From Christiangramia aestuarii (GTDB lineage: Bacteria; Bacteroidota; Bacteroidia; Flavobacteriales; Flavobacteriaceae), in contig NZ_VJVW01000006.1 of the NCBI RefSeq assembly GCF_009735585.1, forward strand, positions 85,800 to 149,799: a DNA stretch of 64,000 nt, read 5' to 3'. The notes below the pieces were generated by a model, which made no database searches, was not told the origin of the DNA, and worked only from the letters and a program-made list of their open reading frames with translations. Position numbers and translations under genes: made by a program. The first letter of the stretch is position 1. Every line of letters begins with the position of its first letter. This document shows positions 19,580 to 28,527 of the stretch, one piece after another.

Positions 19580-20598
19580 TACAGGGCCGATTTGAACTGT
19601 TCCAGGAATCGAAGATCGTTCTCATAGAACATACGTATATCTTCTATCTGGTACAAGAGCATCGCAATCCTTTCTATTCCCATTCCAAAGGCGAAGCCCG
19701 AATACTCCTGCGGATCTATATTACAATTCCTCAATACATTTGGGTCTACCATTCCGCAGCCCATGATCTCCAGCCAGCCGGTACCTTTGGTGATACGATA
19801 ATCGGTTTCAGTTTCAAGCCCCCAGTAAACATCTACCTCGGCGCTAGGCTCGGTAAATGGGAAATATGAAGGTCTCAGCCTGATCTTGGATTTTCCGAAC
19901 AATTGCTTGGTAAAATACAGGATGGTCTGCTTCATATCGGCAAATGAAACATCCTTATCTATATACAAACCTTCTACCTGGTGGAAGATACAGTGTGACC
20001 TGGCCGAAATGGCTTCATTCCTGAAAACCCTTCCCGGAGAGATCGTCCTGATTGGCGGTTTGTTCTCTTCCATATATCTCACCTGTACCGAAGAAGTATG
20101 CGTTCTAAGCAGGATATCGGGATCTGTCTGGATAAAGAATGTATCCTGCATATCCCGGGCGGGGTGATATTCCGGAAGGTTAAGGGCAGTAAAGTTATGC
20201 CAGTCATCTTCCATCTCTGGTCCTTCAGACACATTGAAACCAATATTTGAAAAGATTTCGGTGATCTGATTCTTTACGATCGATATCGGGTGCCTTGAAC
20301 CAATTTCCACAGGCTCTGCAGGCCTGGTAAGGTCTCCGTAGATCCCTTTTTCTTCCTGGCTGTTCTCCAGTTCTTCCTTCAGGACATTCACTTTTTGCTG
20401 AGCCGAGGTCTTCAGTTCATTGATGGCCTGCCCAAAAGCTTTCTTTTCTTCGTTGGGAACGTTCTTAAATTCAGCAAAGAATTCGTTCAGGATCCCTTTT
20501 TTCCCAAGATATTTGATTCGAAATGCTTCGATCTCATCTTTTGTCTTAGCATTAAAGCTTTCAACATCAGCTATATGTCCTTTAATTTTATCGATCAT
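19579..20598 (-). CDS. pheS: Phenylalanyl-tRNA synthetase alpha subunit
   Basis: The 339-residue catalytic subunit of PheRS charges tRNA-Phe as an alpha2beta2 enzyme. An N-terminal coiled coil (about 1-90) precedes class II motif 2 ([16 protein letters not shown]) and motif 3 ([17 protein letters not shown]). Length matches bacterial PheS. The beta subunit gene is not adjacent, as is usual in Bacteroidota. It leads an operon with a membrane microprotein and a 131-residue protein of unknown function. Confidence 0.96.
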   Translation of the reverse strand: MIDKIKGHIADVESFNAKTKDEIEAFRIKYLGKKGILNEFFAEFKNVPNEEKKAFGQAINELKTSAQQKVNVLKEELENSQEEKGIYGDLTRPAEPVEIGSRHPISIVKNQITEIFSNIGFNVSEGPEMEDDWHNFTALNLPEYHPARDMQDTFFIQTDPDILLRTHTSSVQVRYMEENKPPIRTISPGRVFRNEAISARSHCIFHQVEGLYIDKDVSFADMKQTILYFTKQLFGKSKIRLRPSYFPFTEPSAEVDVYWGLETETDYRITKGTGWLEIMGCGMVDPNVLRNCNIDPQEYSGFAFGMGIERIAMLLYQIEDIRMFYENDLRFLEQFKSAL

Positions 20599-20674
20599 AG
20601 GTGATTTAATTTCGGAAGCGCAAATTTAATAAAATTTAAAGCTTAACCACTTCTTTTGGCGGCTTATTCGGTTC

Positions 20675-21370
20675 TTACTTATCTCTAATCTTTACCGCTT
20701 CGGTAAGTTTATCATTATAAATATAATTGATAAGGAAAAAAACCGAAAGCGCCCCGAAACAATGCCAGAGCCAGTGGGTGCCCATAGGGAAGATATAGAT
20801 GAACCTGTCCATCACCCTGAAGCTTATGGCCAGGCCAAAACTTAAAAAAGCAAGTAAGACCAAGCCCCAGTTATGCATTTTCGTGGTAAAGAAATAAGCC
20901 AGGATAGGTAATAAAAGCCCTATGGCCGTGCCTATATAACCTACAGAGGTCTTAATGGAAGGAGGCCATGGGATCATCCTGATACCAAAAACCAGGAAAA
21001 GTATTACCCCAAGCATTATTATCCTGTTGGTCCTGGAGACCTTCAGCTTAATACTGTAATAGATAGAAACCGCCAGACACAATATTATGATGGGAAGCCA
21101 GTCCATATACATCCATACATCGTGGCTCCTGGTAGCATGGTAAACCGTTCCCCCAACGAATCCCAAAAAAAGTACCGGCAGGCTCCAGGCCAGGAATCGA
21201 TGATTCTTATAGTCCCGGTACACTTTTACCGAAAAATAGATGATAATGATTAAAAAGAAGATATTGCTGTACGTATTATATGGCTCCACGGGTAATCTAC
21301 CGGCGAGGGTTTCCTGGTAAATGGGGCCGCTATCCTTAGGAAAGGAAAGCAAAATAGGTACGAGGTTCAT
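20675..21370 (-). CDS. CREST-superfamily-like seven-helix membrane protein
   Basis: A 231-residue protein with seven predicted membrane helices. The conserved polar residues expected of CREST hydrolases (alkaline ceramidase, PAQR and Per1 relatives) seem to be present: GGTVYHATRSH in helix 2-3, an aspartate in WMYMDWLPI, and a late HxxxH in GTHWLWHCFGA. Family members are metal-dependent amide/ester hydrolases of lipids, and a sphingolipid-linked role would fit Bacteroidota. Substrate is not shown. The ATG directly follows the stop of the 118-residue gene, so they form an operon. Confidence 0.7.
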   Translation of the reverse strand: MNLVPILLSFPKDSGPIYQETLAGRLPVEPYNTYSNIFFLIIIIYFSVKVYRDYKNHRFLAWSLPVLFLGFVGGTVYHATRSHDVWMYMDWLPIIILCLAVSIYYSIKLKVSRTNRIIMLGVILFLVFGIRMIPWPPSIKTSVGYIGTAIGLLLPILAYFFTTKMHNWGLVLLAFLSFGLAISFRVMDRFIYIFPMGTHWLWHCFGALSVFFLINYIYNDKLTEAVKIRDK

Positions 21371-21727
21371 TTATGAAATGTATTCTTTTTCCATAAAATA
21401 TTGCACAATAGCTTCTTTCATTAACACCGACTGTTCCCCGGCCTTAAGTGTGGGAAGTTGTTCCTTGACCTTGAAATGAGGCCATCCGTCTTCATCATAA
21501 AAATCGAACTCATAATAGCCGTAAGGTTCCAATAAGGTACATATGGCGATATGCATAAGGTCGAGTTTATGATCTTTTTTATATCTGCGATGGGGCTGTC
21601 CCAGCTCCTGCACTCCAATGAGGTAAATTATAGCATCCAGCTCCATTAATTCCCCGTCTGCAAACTGGTCTGAAAGTTTTTTCTGAACCTGCTCCCATCT
21701 CTCTTTTAATTGTTCGTCTCTTGCCAT
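21371..21727 (-). CDS. Conserved hypothetical cytoplasmic protein
   Basis: The 118-residue acidic protein (EQLKERWEQVQKKLSDQFADG ... DAIIYLIGVQELGQPHRRY) has no signal or membrane segment and no family I can name. It is mostly helical by composition, with an aromatic acidic patch (YYEFDFYDEDGWPHF). It heads an operon with the CREST-like protein and diverges from cvpA. Its ATG lies 4 bases after a perfect -7 box, which suggests a leaderless transcript. Confidence 0.7.
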   Translation of the reverse strand: MARDEQLKERWEQVQKKLSDQFADGELMELDAIIYLIGVQELGQPHRRYKKDHKLDLMHIAICTLLEPYGYYEFDFYDEDGWPHFKVKEQLPTLKAGEQSVLMKEAIVQYFMEKEYIS

Positions 21728-21731
21728 ATTG

Positions 21732-21739
21732 CAAAGATA
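21732..21739 (-). promoter_or_regulatory. -7 box, probable leaderless start of the 118-aa gene
   Basis: On the minus strand TATCTTTG is followed by four bases and then the ATG at 21727. Confidence 0.55.
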
Positions 21740-21761
21740 CCATCTAGATTTAATAATTAAT

Positions 21762-21769
21762 TATATTTG
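21762..21769 (+). promoter_or_regulatory. -7 box, probable leaderless start of cvpA
   Basis: TATATTTG is followed by four bases and then the cvpA ATG at 21774, mirroring the divergent gene. Confidence 0.55.
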
Positions 21770-21773
21770 ATTT

Positions 21774-22310
21774 ATGAATACCGTAGATATTATCTTGAGC
21801 CTGGTACTGCTTTATGGGCTGGTACGAGGCTTTTTTAGAGGTTTGCTCACCGAACTGGCTTCACTTATAGGCATCGTGGCCGGGATTTATGGCGCGGTAC
21901 ATTTCTCCCATTTTTTAGGCGAGATCCTTTCCAACTATCTAGATTGGGAAACCCAGTATATAAACCTTATAAGTTTTGCCTTCACTTTCGTGCTTATCGT
22001 TTTTCTGGTATCCCTTGTGGGTAAAATGCTAACCAAGGTCGCGGCCTTTGCCGCACTGGGGATAGTAAACAAACTGCTGGGAGGAGCTTTTGGCTTGATT
22101 AAAGCTGCCTTTGTAGCCAGTGTGATCATTATGTTCTTTAAGGCAACCAATGAACGTATAGAGATCGTGGAAGACGAGACGCTGGAAGATTCTATCCTTT
22201 ATAATCCGGTAAAAAGTATCGCCCCGGTGATTCTCCCCTCTATTATAAAACAGGTAAAGGAAAGGGACCTGCTGGATACCGATGAAGTAGAACAGGTTTC
22301 CTTAAAATAA
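21774..22310 (+). CDS. CvpA family membrane protein
   Basis: The 178-residue protein has four predicted membrane helices, starting with VDIILSLVLLYGLVRGFFRGLL and GLIKAAFVASVIIMF later, which is the CvpA pattern (named for colicin V production). In other bacteria CvpA homologues affect envelope stress and purine-linked colicin production; the precise activity is unknown. It stands alone, ends in a 9-bp perfect hairpin and converges on the carbonic anhydrase gene. Confidence 0.88.
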   Translation: MNTVDIILSLVLLYGLVRGFFRGLLTELASLIGIVAGIYGAVHFSHFLGEILSNYLDWETQYINLISFAFTFVLIVFLVSLVGKMLTKVAAFAALGIVNKLLGGAFGLIKAAFVASVIIMFFKATNERIEIVEDETLEDSILYNPVKSIAPVILPSIIKQVKERDLLDTDEVEQVSLK

Positions 22311-22311
22311 A

Positions 22312-22339
22312 AGATCTGGAACATTGCTGCTCCAGATCT
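22312..22339 (+). terminator. Hairpin after cvpA
   Basis: AGATCTGGA (22312-22320) and TCCAGATCT (22331-22339) form a perfect 9-bp stem, followed by a pyrimidine-rich but broken T-stretch. It is a likely terminator. Confidence 0.6.
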
Positions 22340-22380
22340 CCATCTTTCTTTTCATAGCCTATCCCGGCCAGATAAACGAA

Positions 22381-23004
22381 TTACAACAAAGTAACTTTCC
22401 CGGTGGATATTGAATAAACACCACCCACGATCTTAATTTCTCCGTTATCTTCCATTTCTTTTAGAATAGGACTCTTTTCCCTGATCCTGTTCATGGTTAG
22501 CTTCACATTATTTTCTACCACATCGGCAACAAAGGAATTGTTTTTCGAGTTCCTTTCACCATCTGTATTGGTAGCTTCTACTGCTGGCCTAATATTGCTT
22601 AACAGGTGGGTTATATTTCCCAGTTGCACGTTATCACAGGCAGCCTTTACCGCTCCGCAAGCCTCGTGGCCCAGAACAAGTACCAGCTTGCTGCCGGCTA
22701 CCTTACAGGAATATTCCATGCTTCCCAGTATATCTTTATTCTCAAAATTACCGGCAACCCTGGCTGTAAAGATATCTCCAACACCCTGGTCAAAAATGGT
22801 CTCTACGGGAACACGCGAATCTATGCAACCAAGCACAACGGCCTGTGGCCATTGGCCACCACTCGTCTGCTCGATCTGGCTGGCATAATCCCTTTGATGC
22901 ATCTTGTGATCTACAAATCTTTTGTTCCCGTCCATTAGATCTTTTAAAACATCATCTGGACTAAGTTTAGACTGCTTTTCTTTATTTATAATTTCTTTGA
23001 TCAT
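22381..23004 (-). CDS. Beta-class carbonic anhydrase
   Basis: The 207-residue zinc enzyme interconverts CO2 and bicarbonate. Zinc ligands are visible in GCIDSRVP (Cys, with the Asp-Arg dyad) and GHEACGAVKA (His and Cys). No signal peptide is present, so it is cytoplasmic. It lies 30 bases downstream of the SulP transporter gene on the same strand. Co-expression suggests bicarbonate uptake or pH handling, with the transporter supplying or using the product. Confidence 0.93.
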   Translation of the reverse strand: MIKEIINKEKQSKLSPDDVLKDLMDGNKRFVDHKMHQRDYASQIEQTSGGQWPQAVVLGCIDSRVPVETIFDQGVGDIFTARVAGNFENKDILGSMEYSCKVAGSKLVLVLGHEACGAVKAACDNVQLGNITHLLSNIRPAVEATNTDGERNSKNNSFVADVVENNVKLTMNRIREKSPILKEMEDNGEIKIVGGVYSISTGKVTLL

Positions 23005-23034
23005 AATTAATATTTTAGTTCTTGCTGGTTAAAA

Positions 23035-24612
23035 TTAAGCTGGTTTTTTCTCTAATTCAAAGAACTGCCGGTAACTTTCAGGATTTTCAACAGTTCCTCT
23101 TTCTGAAACGATCTTGATATCGATGTTCTTTTCTTCAGCCTTTATCTTGAAATCGTCCAGAATATCTATGATATCGCTATCCAGATACTTGGTATTGGTC
23201 ACATCCATGATTAAGTAAGAATTATCCTCAAGCTTGTTTAGCTCTTTAAGGATCGCCCCCTTATTGATAAAAGTAACCTCTTCTGCCAGTTTCATTTTGA
23301 TGGTTTTTCCGCCATTGTCCAGGTTTTCTATGTGCAGAAAGTGAGAGTTCTGGTAACTCTTGATAAGGATCACGCAGATACCTACCACAAGTCCTAAACT
23401 GATACCTATTAGAAGGTCGCCAAATACGATCCCTGTAATGGTTACCATGAAAGGCACGAACTGCTTCCAGCCGGCCTGGTACATCTGAGCAAATAAGGAT
23501 GGTTTCGCCAGTTTATAACCAACCAGGAAGAGTATGGCAGCAAGTACCGAAAGCGGAATATAATTCAGGATGTTCGGGATGATCACAATGGAGATTAGCA
23601 ATAAGAACCCGTGCATGATGGCAGACATTTTTGTTTGCCCTCCAGACTGGATATTGGCAGAACTTCTTACGATCACCTGGGTGATAGGAAGTCCTCCAAT
23701 AAGTCCCGACATCACGTTACCGGTTCCCTGGGCAAAAAGCTCACGGTTGGTTGGTGTGGTCCTTTTGTGAGGATCCAGTTTATCGGTCGCTTCCACACAT
23801 AGTAGTGTTTCCAGACTGGCTACCAGCGCAATTGTAAATCCGGTGATCCAGATCTCCAGGGTGCCGATCATTTCCAGGGAAGGAAGGGTGAATTGGCCAA
23901 CAAACGAATCAAAACTATCTGGCACCGGTACGTTTACCAGATGATCTGCTGAGATCGATAAGGTTTCAGAATCCTTGGTTAACAGGTAGAAAACAATACC
24001 TACCACAACAGCTACCAGCGGCCCCTGTACCAGTTTGAAGAATTTACCTTTTTTAGAAAGCACCGCTTCCCAAAGCACCAGGATGGTCATTCCTATCACA
24101 GCGATGATGGTTGCCCCGGGGCTAATATTGTTTACCATATTGAAGATCTCTGAAAAGGTATTTTCTCCATCTACCTGGAAAAAGGCCCAGTCTCCCTGCG
24201 GGTCGCTGTCGTAACCAAAGAAGTGTGGGATCTGTTTCAGGATAATGATAATCCCGATACCCGTAAGCATCCCCTTAATAACCGAGTTTGGAAAATAATA
24301 GCCAATGATTCCGGCTTTTAAAAGGCCAAATCCTATCTGGATAACACCTCCAATAACCACGGCAAGCAAAAGGTTTTCATAACCAAGGCTGGAAATAGCG
24401 GCAAGCACGATCGCAGCAAGGCCTGCTGCCGGTCCGCTTACCCCGAGACTGGAACCACTAATACCCCCTACAACGATCCCACCTATTATTCCGGCAATTA
24501 ATCCTGAAAATAATGGTGCTCCACTGGCCAGGGCAATTCCAAGACATAAGGGAATGGCCACAAAAAATACGACAATACTTGCCGGAAAATCTTTATTAAG
24601 ATGTTTAAACAT
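23035..24612 (-). CDS. SulP family anion transporter with STAS domain
   Basis: From the ATG at 24612 the protein is 525 residues and starts MFKHLNKDFPASIVVFFVAI, the normal SulP N-terminus; the longer frame to 24648 only adds 12 residues of leader. It has 10-14 membrane helices with the Sulfate_transp signature (LASGAPLFSGLIAGIIGGIV, VSGPAAGLAAIV, GLIGGLPITQVIVRSSAN) and a C-terminal STAS domain (about 425-520). SulP proteins carry sulfate, bicarbonate or other anions. The adjacent carbonic anhydrase makes bicarbonate the likeliest substrate here (inference). Confidence 0.9.
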   Translation of the reverse strand: MFKHLNKDFPASIVVFFVAIPLCLGIALASGAPLFSGLIAGIIGGIVVGGISGSSLGVSGPAAGLAAIVLAAISSLGYENLLLAVVIGGVIQIGFGLLKAGIIGYYFPNSVIKGMLTGIGIIIILKQIPHFFGYDSDPQGDWAFFQVDGENTFSEIFNMVNNISPGATIIAVIGMTILVLWEAVLSKKGKFFKLVQGPLVAVVVGIVFYLLTKDSETLSISADHLVNVPVPDSFDSFVGQFTLPSLEMIGTLEIWITGFTIALVASLETLLCVEATDKLDPHKRTTPTNRELFAQGTGNVMSGLIGGLPITQVIVRSSANIQSGGQTKMSAIMHGFLLLISIVIIPNILNYIPLSVLAAILFLVGYKLAKPSLFAQMYQAGWKQFVPFMVTITGIVFGDLLIGISLGLVVGICVILIKSYQNSHFLHIENLDNGGKTIKMKLAEEVTFINKGAILKELNKLEDNSYLIMDVTNTKYLDSDIIDILDDFKIKAEEKNIDIKIVSERGTVENPESYRQFFELEKKPA

Positions 24613-24698
24613 AATACACGTGTTTTTACAGATCCTAACAGTCTGCAATAAAATTTTAATTAATTAGGTTTAGGGAGATAACCAAAGGCTGTCCCCAA

Positions 24699-24716
24699 GC
24701 TTCCAGACCTGGAAGC
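24699..24716. repeat. Near-perfect 18-bp palindrome upstream of sulP
   Basis: GCTTCCAG-AC-CTGGAAGC, about 85 bases upstream of the SulP start codon and just after the end of the 96-residue gene. It lacks a T-run on either side, so an operator is as likely as a terminator. Confidence 0.4.
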
Positions 24717-24733
24717 CAATAAATCGAAATGTA

Positions 24734-25024
24734 TTATGCCTGTTTTGGAGGTGGCGAGCTTATGGAAAGAAATACGTTATAATTGATCTCCTTGTAATAA
24801 TGTCCATCTGTCTTCTGGATCTGGAGAAAATGTATGCTCTCGTAATTAGAGAAGCTTTCTTCCAGGGTATATTCTAAATTGATCTGATTCTTGGTAGAGC
24901 TTTCTTCTTCATTCAGGTTATAGGCAATAGATATATCCACATTCCTGTCTATTAAAGTGATCACCGTAGGCGAGAACAGAAAGGAAATGAATATAAATGC
25001 TAATATGTATGAAAAAGTCTTCAC
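24734..25024 (-). CDS. Small secreted or membrane-anchored protein, unknown
   Basis: This 96-residue frame starts at a GTG and has an N-terminal hydrophobic helix (TFSYILAFIFISFLFSPTVITLI), followed by a polar beta-like region (NQINLEYTLEESFSNYESIHFLQIQK). No family is recognised. It lies between the end of the bat operon and sulP, with a 77-base gap from batE. I keep it because the hydrophobic N-terminus and composition look biological, but it could be spurious. Confidence 0.45.
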   Translation of the reverse strand: MKTFSYILAFIFISFLFSPTVITLIDRNVDISIAYNLNEEESSTKNQINLEYTLEESFSNYESIHFLQIQKTDGHYYKEINYNVFLSISSPPPKQA

Positions 25025-25101
25025 AAAGCTAAAATAAGGGTTTTACGTCTAAAATACTTAAAAAGCGCAATATCTTAACGAAAAACAATAATATGAAAAA
25101 C

Positions 25102-25851
25102 TTATAACTTTCTCAATCCTTCCTTATTTACCCAGCCCTGGGCACCGTTGGCGAGTTCTATCCTGTACCAATCCTGGTAATCTTCAAGCACCCTTGCCTT
25201 GGTCCCTTCATGAAGCTCGAAACTGGCTTCTCCCCTTAGGTTAGGCTCTTCACGAACGTCTATTTCTTCTTGGAATACAATTGCGTACTGGTTATCCTGA
25301 ATATAGGCTTCCTGCTGGAAGGCGAAAATTACCGAGATAACGCATAATAGAATACTTAACATCGCCCCTGCAAAAAGGATCCTTTTGTAAAGCGGACGAT
25401 AGGTGAAATAATACAACAGGAATAAAATAACGAAAAGCACAGAGAGCACTATAGAGATTACTGCCCATGTAGAAAAATTGAAAGTGGAGATAAGCCCGTT
25501 CATCCACTGGTTCATCCCGGTTTCTTCCACTTTTTCTATATCGTCTATAGCCATATTCCTGGCAAATTCGATATTGTTTTTTATATCCTTATCGGTAGGG
25601 TCCAGCTGAAGCGCTTTTTCATAATAGAAGATGCTCGGCGCCACGTGATTCATTTTATAGTGGGCGTTCCCAAGGTTGAAATACAGCTCTGCAGAAATTT
25701 CACCATTATCTATGATCTGCTCATAAGTATTAATGGCTGCCTCATAATTCCCATCCTGGTATGCCGCATTGGCTTCTTCGAACAAAGCTTCATTCTGGGT
25801 AAACCCGGTAAAGCTCAGGAATAGAATACAAATCAAAATTAGCTTTCTCAT
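25102..25851 (-). CDS. batE: BatE: TPR and SH3 protein of the aerotolerance operon
   Basis: From the ATG at 25851, 249 residues: a signal peptide (MRKLILICILFLSFTGFTQ), two to three TPR repeats (about 22-100, AAYQDGNYEAAINTYEQII and AELYFNLGNAHYKM), two membrane helices (about 128-150 and 160-180) and a C-terminal bacterial SH3 domain (VREEPNLRGEASFELHEGTKARVL). This is the BatE layout. It starts one base after batD and is the last gene of the moxR-bat operon. Bat proteins are thought to form an envelope complex linked to aerotolerance in Bacteroides. The frame's extra six residues before this ATG overlap batD. Confidence 0.88.
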   Translation of the reverse strand: MRKLILICILFLSFTGFTQNEALFEEANAAYQDGNYEAAINTYEQIIDNGEISAELYFNLGNAHYKMNHVAPSIFYYEKALQLDPTDKDIKNNIEFARNMAIDDIEKVEETGMNQWMNGLISTFNFSTWAVISIVLSVLFVILFLLYYFTYRPLYKRILFAGAMLSILLCVISVIFAFQQEAYIQDNQYAIVFQEEIDVREEPNLRGEASFELHEGTKARVLEDYQDWYRIELANGAQGWVNKEGLRKL

Positions 25852-25852
25852 C

Positions 25853-27610
25853 CTATAACTGTTTATCAAGGGTTGAAATTACACTGACGGCCTTATCGTA
25901 ATCCTGGTGCATGGCATCTGAAGACGCCGGGGTATACCTGGCGAATTCACAACTCTCCAGCAGGGAAATAAAATCTGAATTCGTCTGTTGATCCACTCCC
26001 TTCTCCTGTAGCAGGGCAGAGATCCTGTCCTTGCTCATTTCACTGGTCTGTATGCTCAGCTTAGCTTTCAGATAATTATGCATAGAACGCTCCAGGGCAA
26101 GGTAAAACTCCTTCTGGTCCCCAAGTTTCTTTCTGGCTTCTGAAAGATATTTTCTAGCCAGCTTATCGGCCTTTCTTATCCTGTTGCCACGTACGTCGTT
26201 AGCTCTCTGCTCCCTTTTCTTTCCAAAAAGGATGAAAAGTGGAATTGCCGCAAGCGGAAGAATTAATGCGCTCCAGTAAGCTACCGAGCCCAGGAAATTA
26301 TCAGAGTCTGCCTGCCTGAGGTTGGTCTTTAGTTTAATGAACCTGAACTGGCTACCGTCCAGGTTAAGTTTCTGCTTGTTCACCCCTGCTGGCCCTGAAG
26401 GTTCGTTCCCGGCCAATGGTCCATTGTTCACATTTACCATGATCTCTTCTGAAGTTAGGGTTCTGTAACTTTCAGAAGAAGGATCGAAATATGAGAAAGA
26501 TAGTGCCGGGATCGGATATTTCCCTTTTCGGGTTGGCACGATGGTATAGGTTTGTGAAACCGTTCCCTGCATTCCGTTAAGGTTGGTATTCACATTTTCT
26601 GTACGTTCCGGATCATACATTTCCAGTGAAGAAGGTGCGGTAAGTTCTGGCAGGTCGAACAACTTGAGGTTTCCGTTCCCTCTAACCTCTACCTTGGCCT
26701 GTAAACTTTCACCCGCATTCAGCTCATCCTTGGTGGTGCTTACGTTAAAACTGAATTTCCCAACAGCACCAGTAAAATTGGCCGGCTTCCCATCAGGTAA
26801 TGGTTTTACTTTGATCTTTTTATTATTGGCCGCAACGGTCTTATTCACCGTTTTGTAGATACGGCTTCCAAAAATATCCCTTCGCTCACTTGGTACATCT
26901 ACCGCTATGGAAAGGGTTAGAGGTTCAATATTCAATTCCCCGGTCTTCTGTGGATACAATATGGTCTTTCTGAGAACAACATATCTATAAGGCTCACCAT
27001 CATATTCGCCGTTTTCTACCCTTAATTGCTGAATATCGATGCTTTGACTCCAGAAATCGTTATATTTCGGGCTGTCCAGCTCTCTCCAGTTACTTACGCT
27101 CACCTTGGGACTTACGTATAGTTTGTACACCACGGTAAGAGCCTCGTTCAGATAAGGATCGGCTTTAGATATCTCGGCAACTAGGTGCAGGTTATCTTCT
27201 GCTATGAGTTCAGAATTGTCGCCATCGGTGGGTTTATCTACCGCTGCGCCAACATTCACGGTGATGGGCGAGGTTTTGTAAATGGTATTGTCTATTTCTA
27301 CCTCGGCCTGGCCCACAGTGAGCTTTCCTCTTTTCTTGGGCTGAAGGTAAAAACTATAGGTTTTGGAAAAGGACATTTTTCCGTTCACAAAGCTTTGGCT
27401 TACCTTCTGGTTTGGCCCTCCTACCACGGTAAAATCTGAAAATGACGGAGGTTTGAAGTTATCCCCGTCTTCATTCATTTCGAAATCCACCCGCAGGCGT
27501 TCATTAATTCCCAGCTCTTCACGGCTAACCTTGGCTTCAAACCTCACCTGGGCCTGAATGATCCCGGTAGCACATAATAAAAAACCTAAAATTAAATACT
27601 TCAAATTCAT
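25853..27610 (-). CDS. batD: BatD family protein
   Basis: The 585-residue protein has a signal peptide (ending GIIQAQ), a long run of beta-sandwich modules (about 20-440) opening VRFEAKVSREELGINERLRVDFEM as BatD proteins do, one membrane helix (about 445-465, SVAYWSALILPLAAIPLFILF) and a basic cytoplasmic helical tail. Most of it should face the periplasm. It sits between batC and batE, as in other Bacteroidota. Molecular function is unknown beyond membership of the Bat complex. Confidence 0.9.
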   Translation of the reverse strand: MNLKYLILGFLLCATGIIQAQVRFEAKVSREELGINERLRVDFEMNEDGDNFKPPSFSDFTVVGGPNQKVSQSFVNGKMSFSKTYSFYLQPKKRGKLTVGQAEVEIDNTIYKTSPITVNVGAAVDKPTDGDNSELIAEDNLHLVAEISKADPYLNEALTVVYKLYVSPKVSVSNWRELDSPKYNDFWSQSIDIQQLRVENGEYDGEPYRYVVLRKTILYPQKTGELNIEPLTLSIAVDVPSERRDIFGSRIYKTVNKTVAANNKKIKVKPLPDGKPANFTGAVGKFSFNVSTTKDELNAGESLQAKVEVRGNGNLKLFDLPELTAPSSLEMYDPERTENVNTNLNGMQGTVSQTYTIVPTRKGKYPIPALSFSYFDPSSESYRTLTSEEIMVNVNNGPLAGNEPSGPAGVNKQKLNLDGSQFRFIKLKTNLRQADSDNFLGSVAYWSALILPLAAIPLFILFGKKREQRANDVRGNRIRKADKLARKYLSEARKKLGDQKEFYLALERSMHNYLKAKLSIQTSEMSKDRISALLQEKGVDQQTNSDFISLLESCEFARYTPASSDAMHQDYDKAVSVISTLDKQL

Positions 27611-27660
27611 CTTTTTCCTCCTATAAGGTCAATCTTTTAGTATAGTTTTCAGCAAAAATG

Positions 27661-28527
27661 TTACCAATCTTTGTCAGATTTCACTTTGACACCTTTCGCT
27701 TTTTCGGCGTTTATTTTATCCTGAACTTTTTTCTCCTCGTTGTTCATAGCCTCGAGCAGGTTCTGGATCTGCTGCGGGGATAACTGCCCCTGGGTAGGTC
27801 TCTGCTGCTGTTGTTTCTCCTTATCTCCCTGCTTAGGATCCTTCTTCTGCTCCTCTCCCTGGTCTTTCTGCTTATCTTCGTTCTGGTCGCCCTCTTTCTT
27901 ATCTTTTTCGTTCTCACCCTCGTCCTGAGGCTTCTGGTCTTCCTTCTCATCTTCTCCACCTTCACCATCCTGCTTCTGGTCTTTATTCTGCTGGTCCTGG
28001 CTCTGGTCCTTATTGTTTTGGTCCTGCTTATTCTGGTCCTGGTTTCCCTGCTGGTTCTGCTGTTCCTTTTCCAGCATTTTTTTCGCCAGTGCAAGGTTAT
28101 ACCTGGTCTCCTCGTCGGTAGGATCGTTCCTCAAGGCATTCTTAAAGGCATTTACAGCCTCCTGGTATTGCTTCTGCTGCATATAAGAATTACCGAGGTT
28201 ATGAAAAATTCGGTGCTTATCAGATTTTGTTTCGGCTATTTCAGCAGCCTGTTTCAACCTCTCCTCGGCATTCAGGGATTTTTCCTTGTTATAATAAAGG
28301 TTACCCATATTATATTTCGCCGTGGTATTTGAAGGATCCTTGGCAATGGCCTTGCGATAAGATGCCTCGGCACTGGCAAAGTCATTTTCAGAAAGCGCCT
28401 CCTGGGCTTCAGCGATGAGCTTATTGGACTCCCTGGCCAGCTTCTTCGGTTTTTCCTGGGCTAACAGCCCATTGAAACCGAACAATACCAGCATAAGGCC
28501 AACAATGTAAGTTCTAAAATTAAGCAT
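27661..28527 (-). CDS. batC: BatC: TPR protein with a Gln/Asp/Lys-rich tail
   Basis: From the ATG at 28527 the product is 288 residues: a signal peptide, TPR repeats (about 25-155, KDPSNTTAKYNMGNLYYNKEK, NSYMQQKQYQEAVNAFKNAL), then about 100 residues of low-complexity Q/D/K/E/N sequence, ending in a short conserved block (LSPQQIQNLLEAMNNEEKKVQDKI). This matches BatC. The chosen start overlaps batB by 8 bases; two further in-frame ATGs lie upstream. The low-complexity stretch generates long false frames on the other strand. Confidence 0.87.
   Translation of the reverse strand: MLNFRTYIVGLMLVLFGFNGLLAQEKPKKLARESNKLIAEAQEALSENDFASAEASYRKAIAKDPSNTTAKYNMGNLYYNKEKSLNAEERLKQAAEIAETKSDKHRIFHNLGNSYMQQKQYQEAVNAFKNALRNDPTDEETRYNLALAKKMLEKEQQNQQGNQDQNKQDQNNKDQSQDQQNKDQKQDGEGGEDEKEDQKPQDEGENEKDKKEGDQNEDKQKDQGEEQKKDPKQGDKEKQQQQRPTQGQLSPQQIQNLLEAMNNEEKKVQDKINAEKAKGVKVKSDKDW

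Noticed and set aside
27740..28332. Long plus-strand and alternative-frame ORFs across batC
   Set aside because: They are by-products of the repetitive Gln/Asp/Lys codons of BatC and translate to Leu/Phe/Ser-rich or Arg-rich nonsense.
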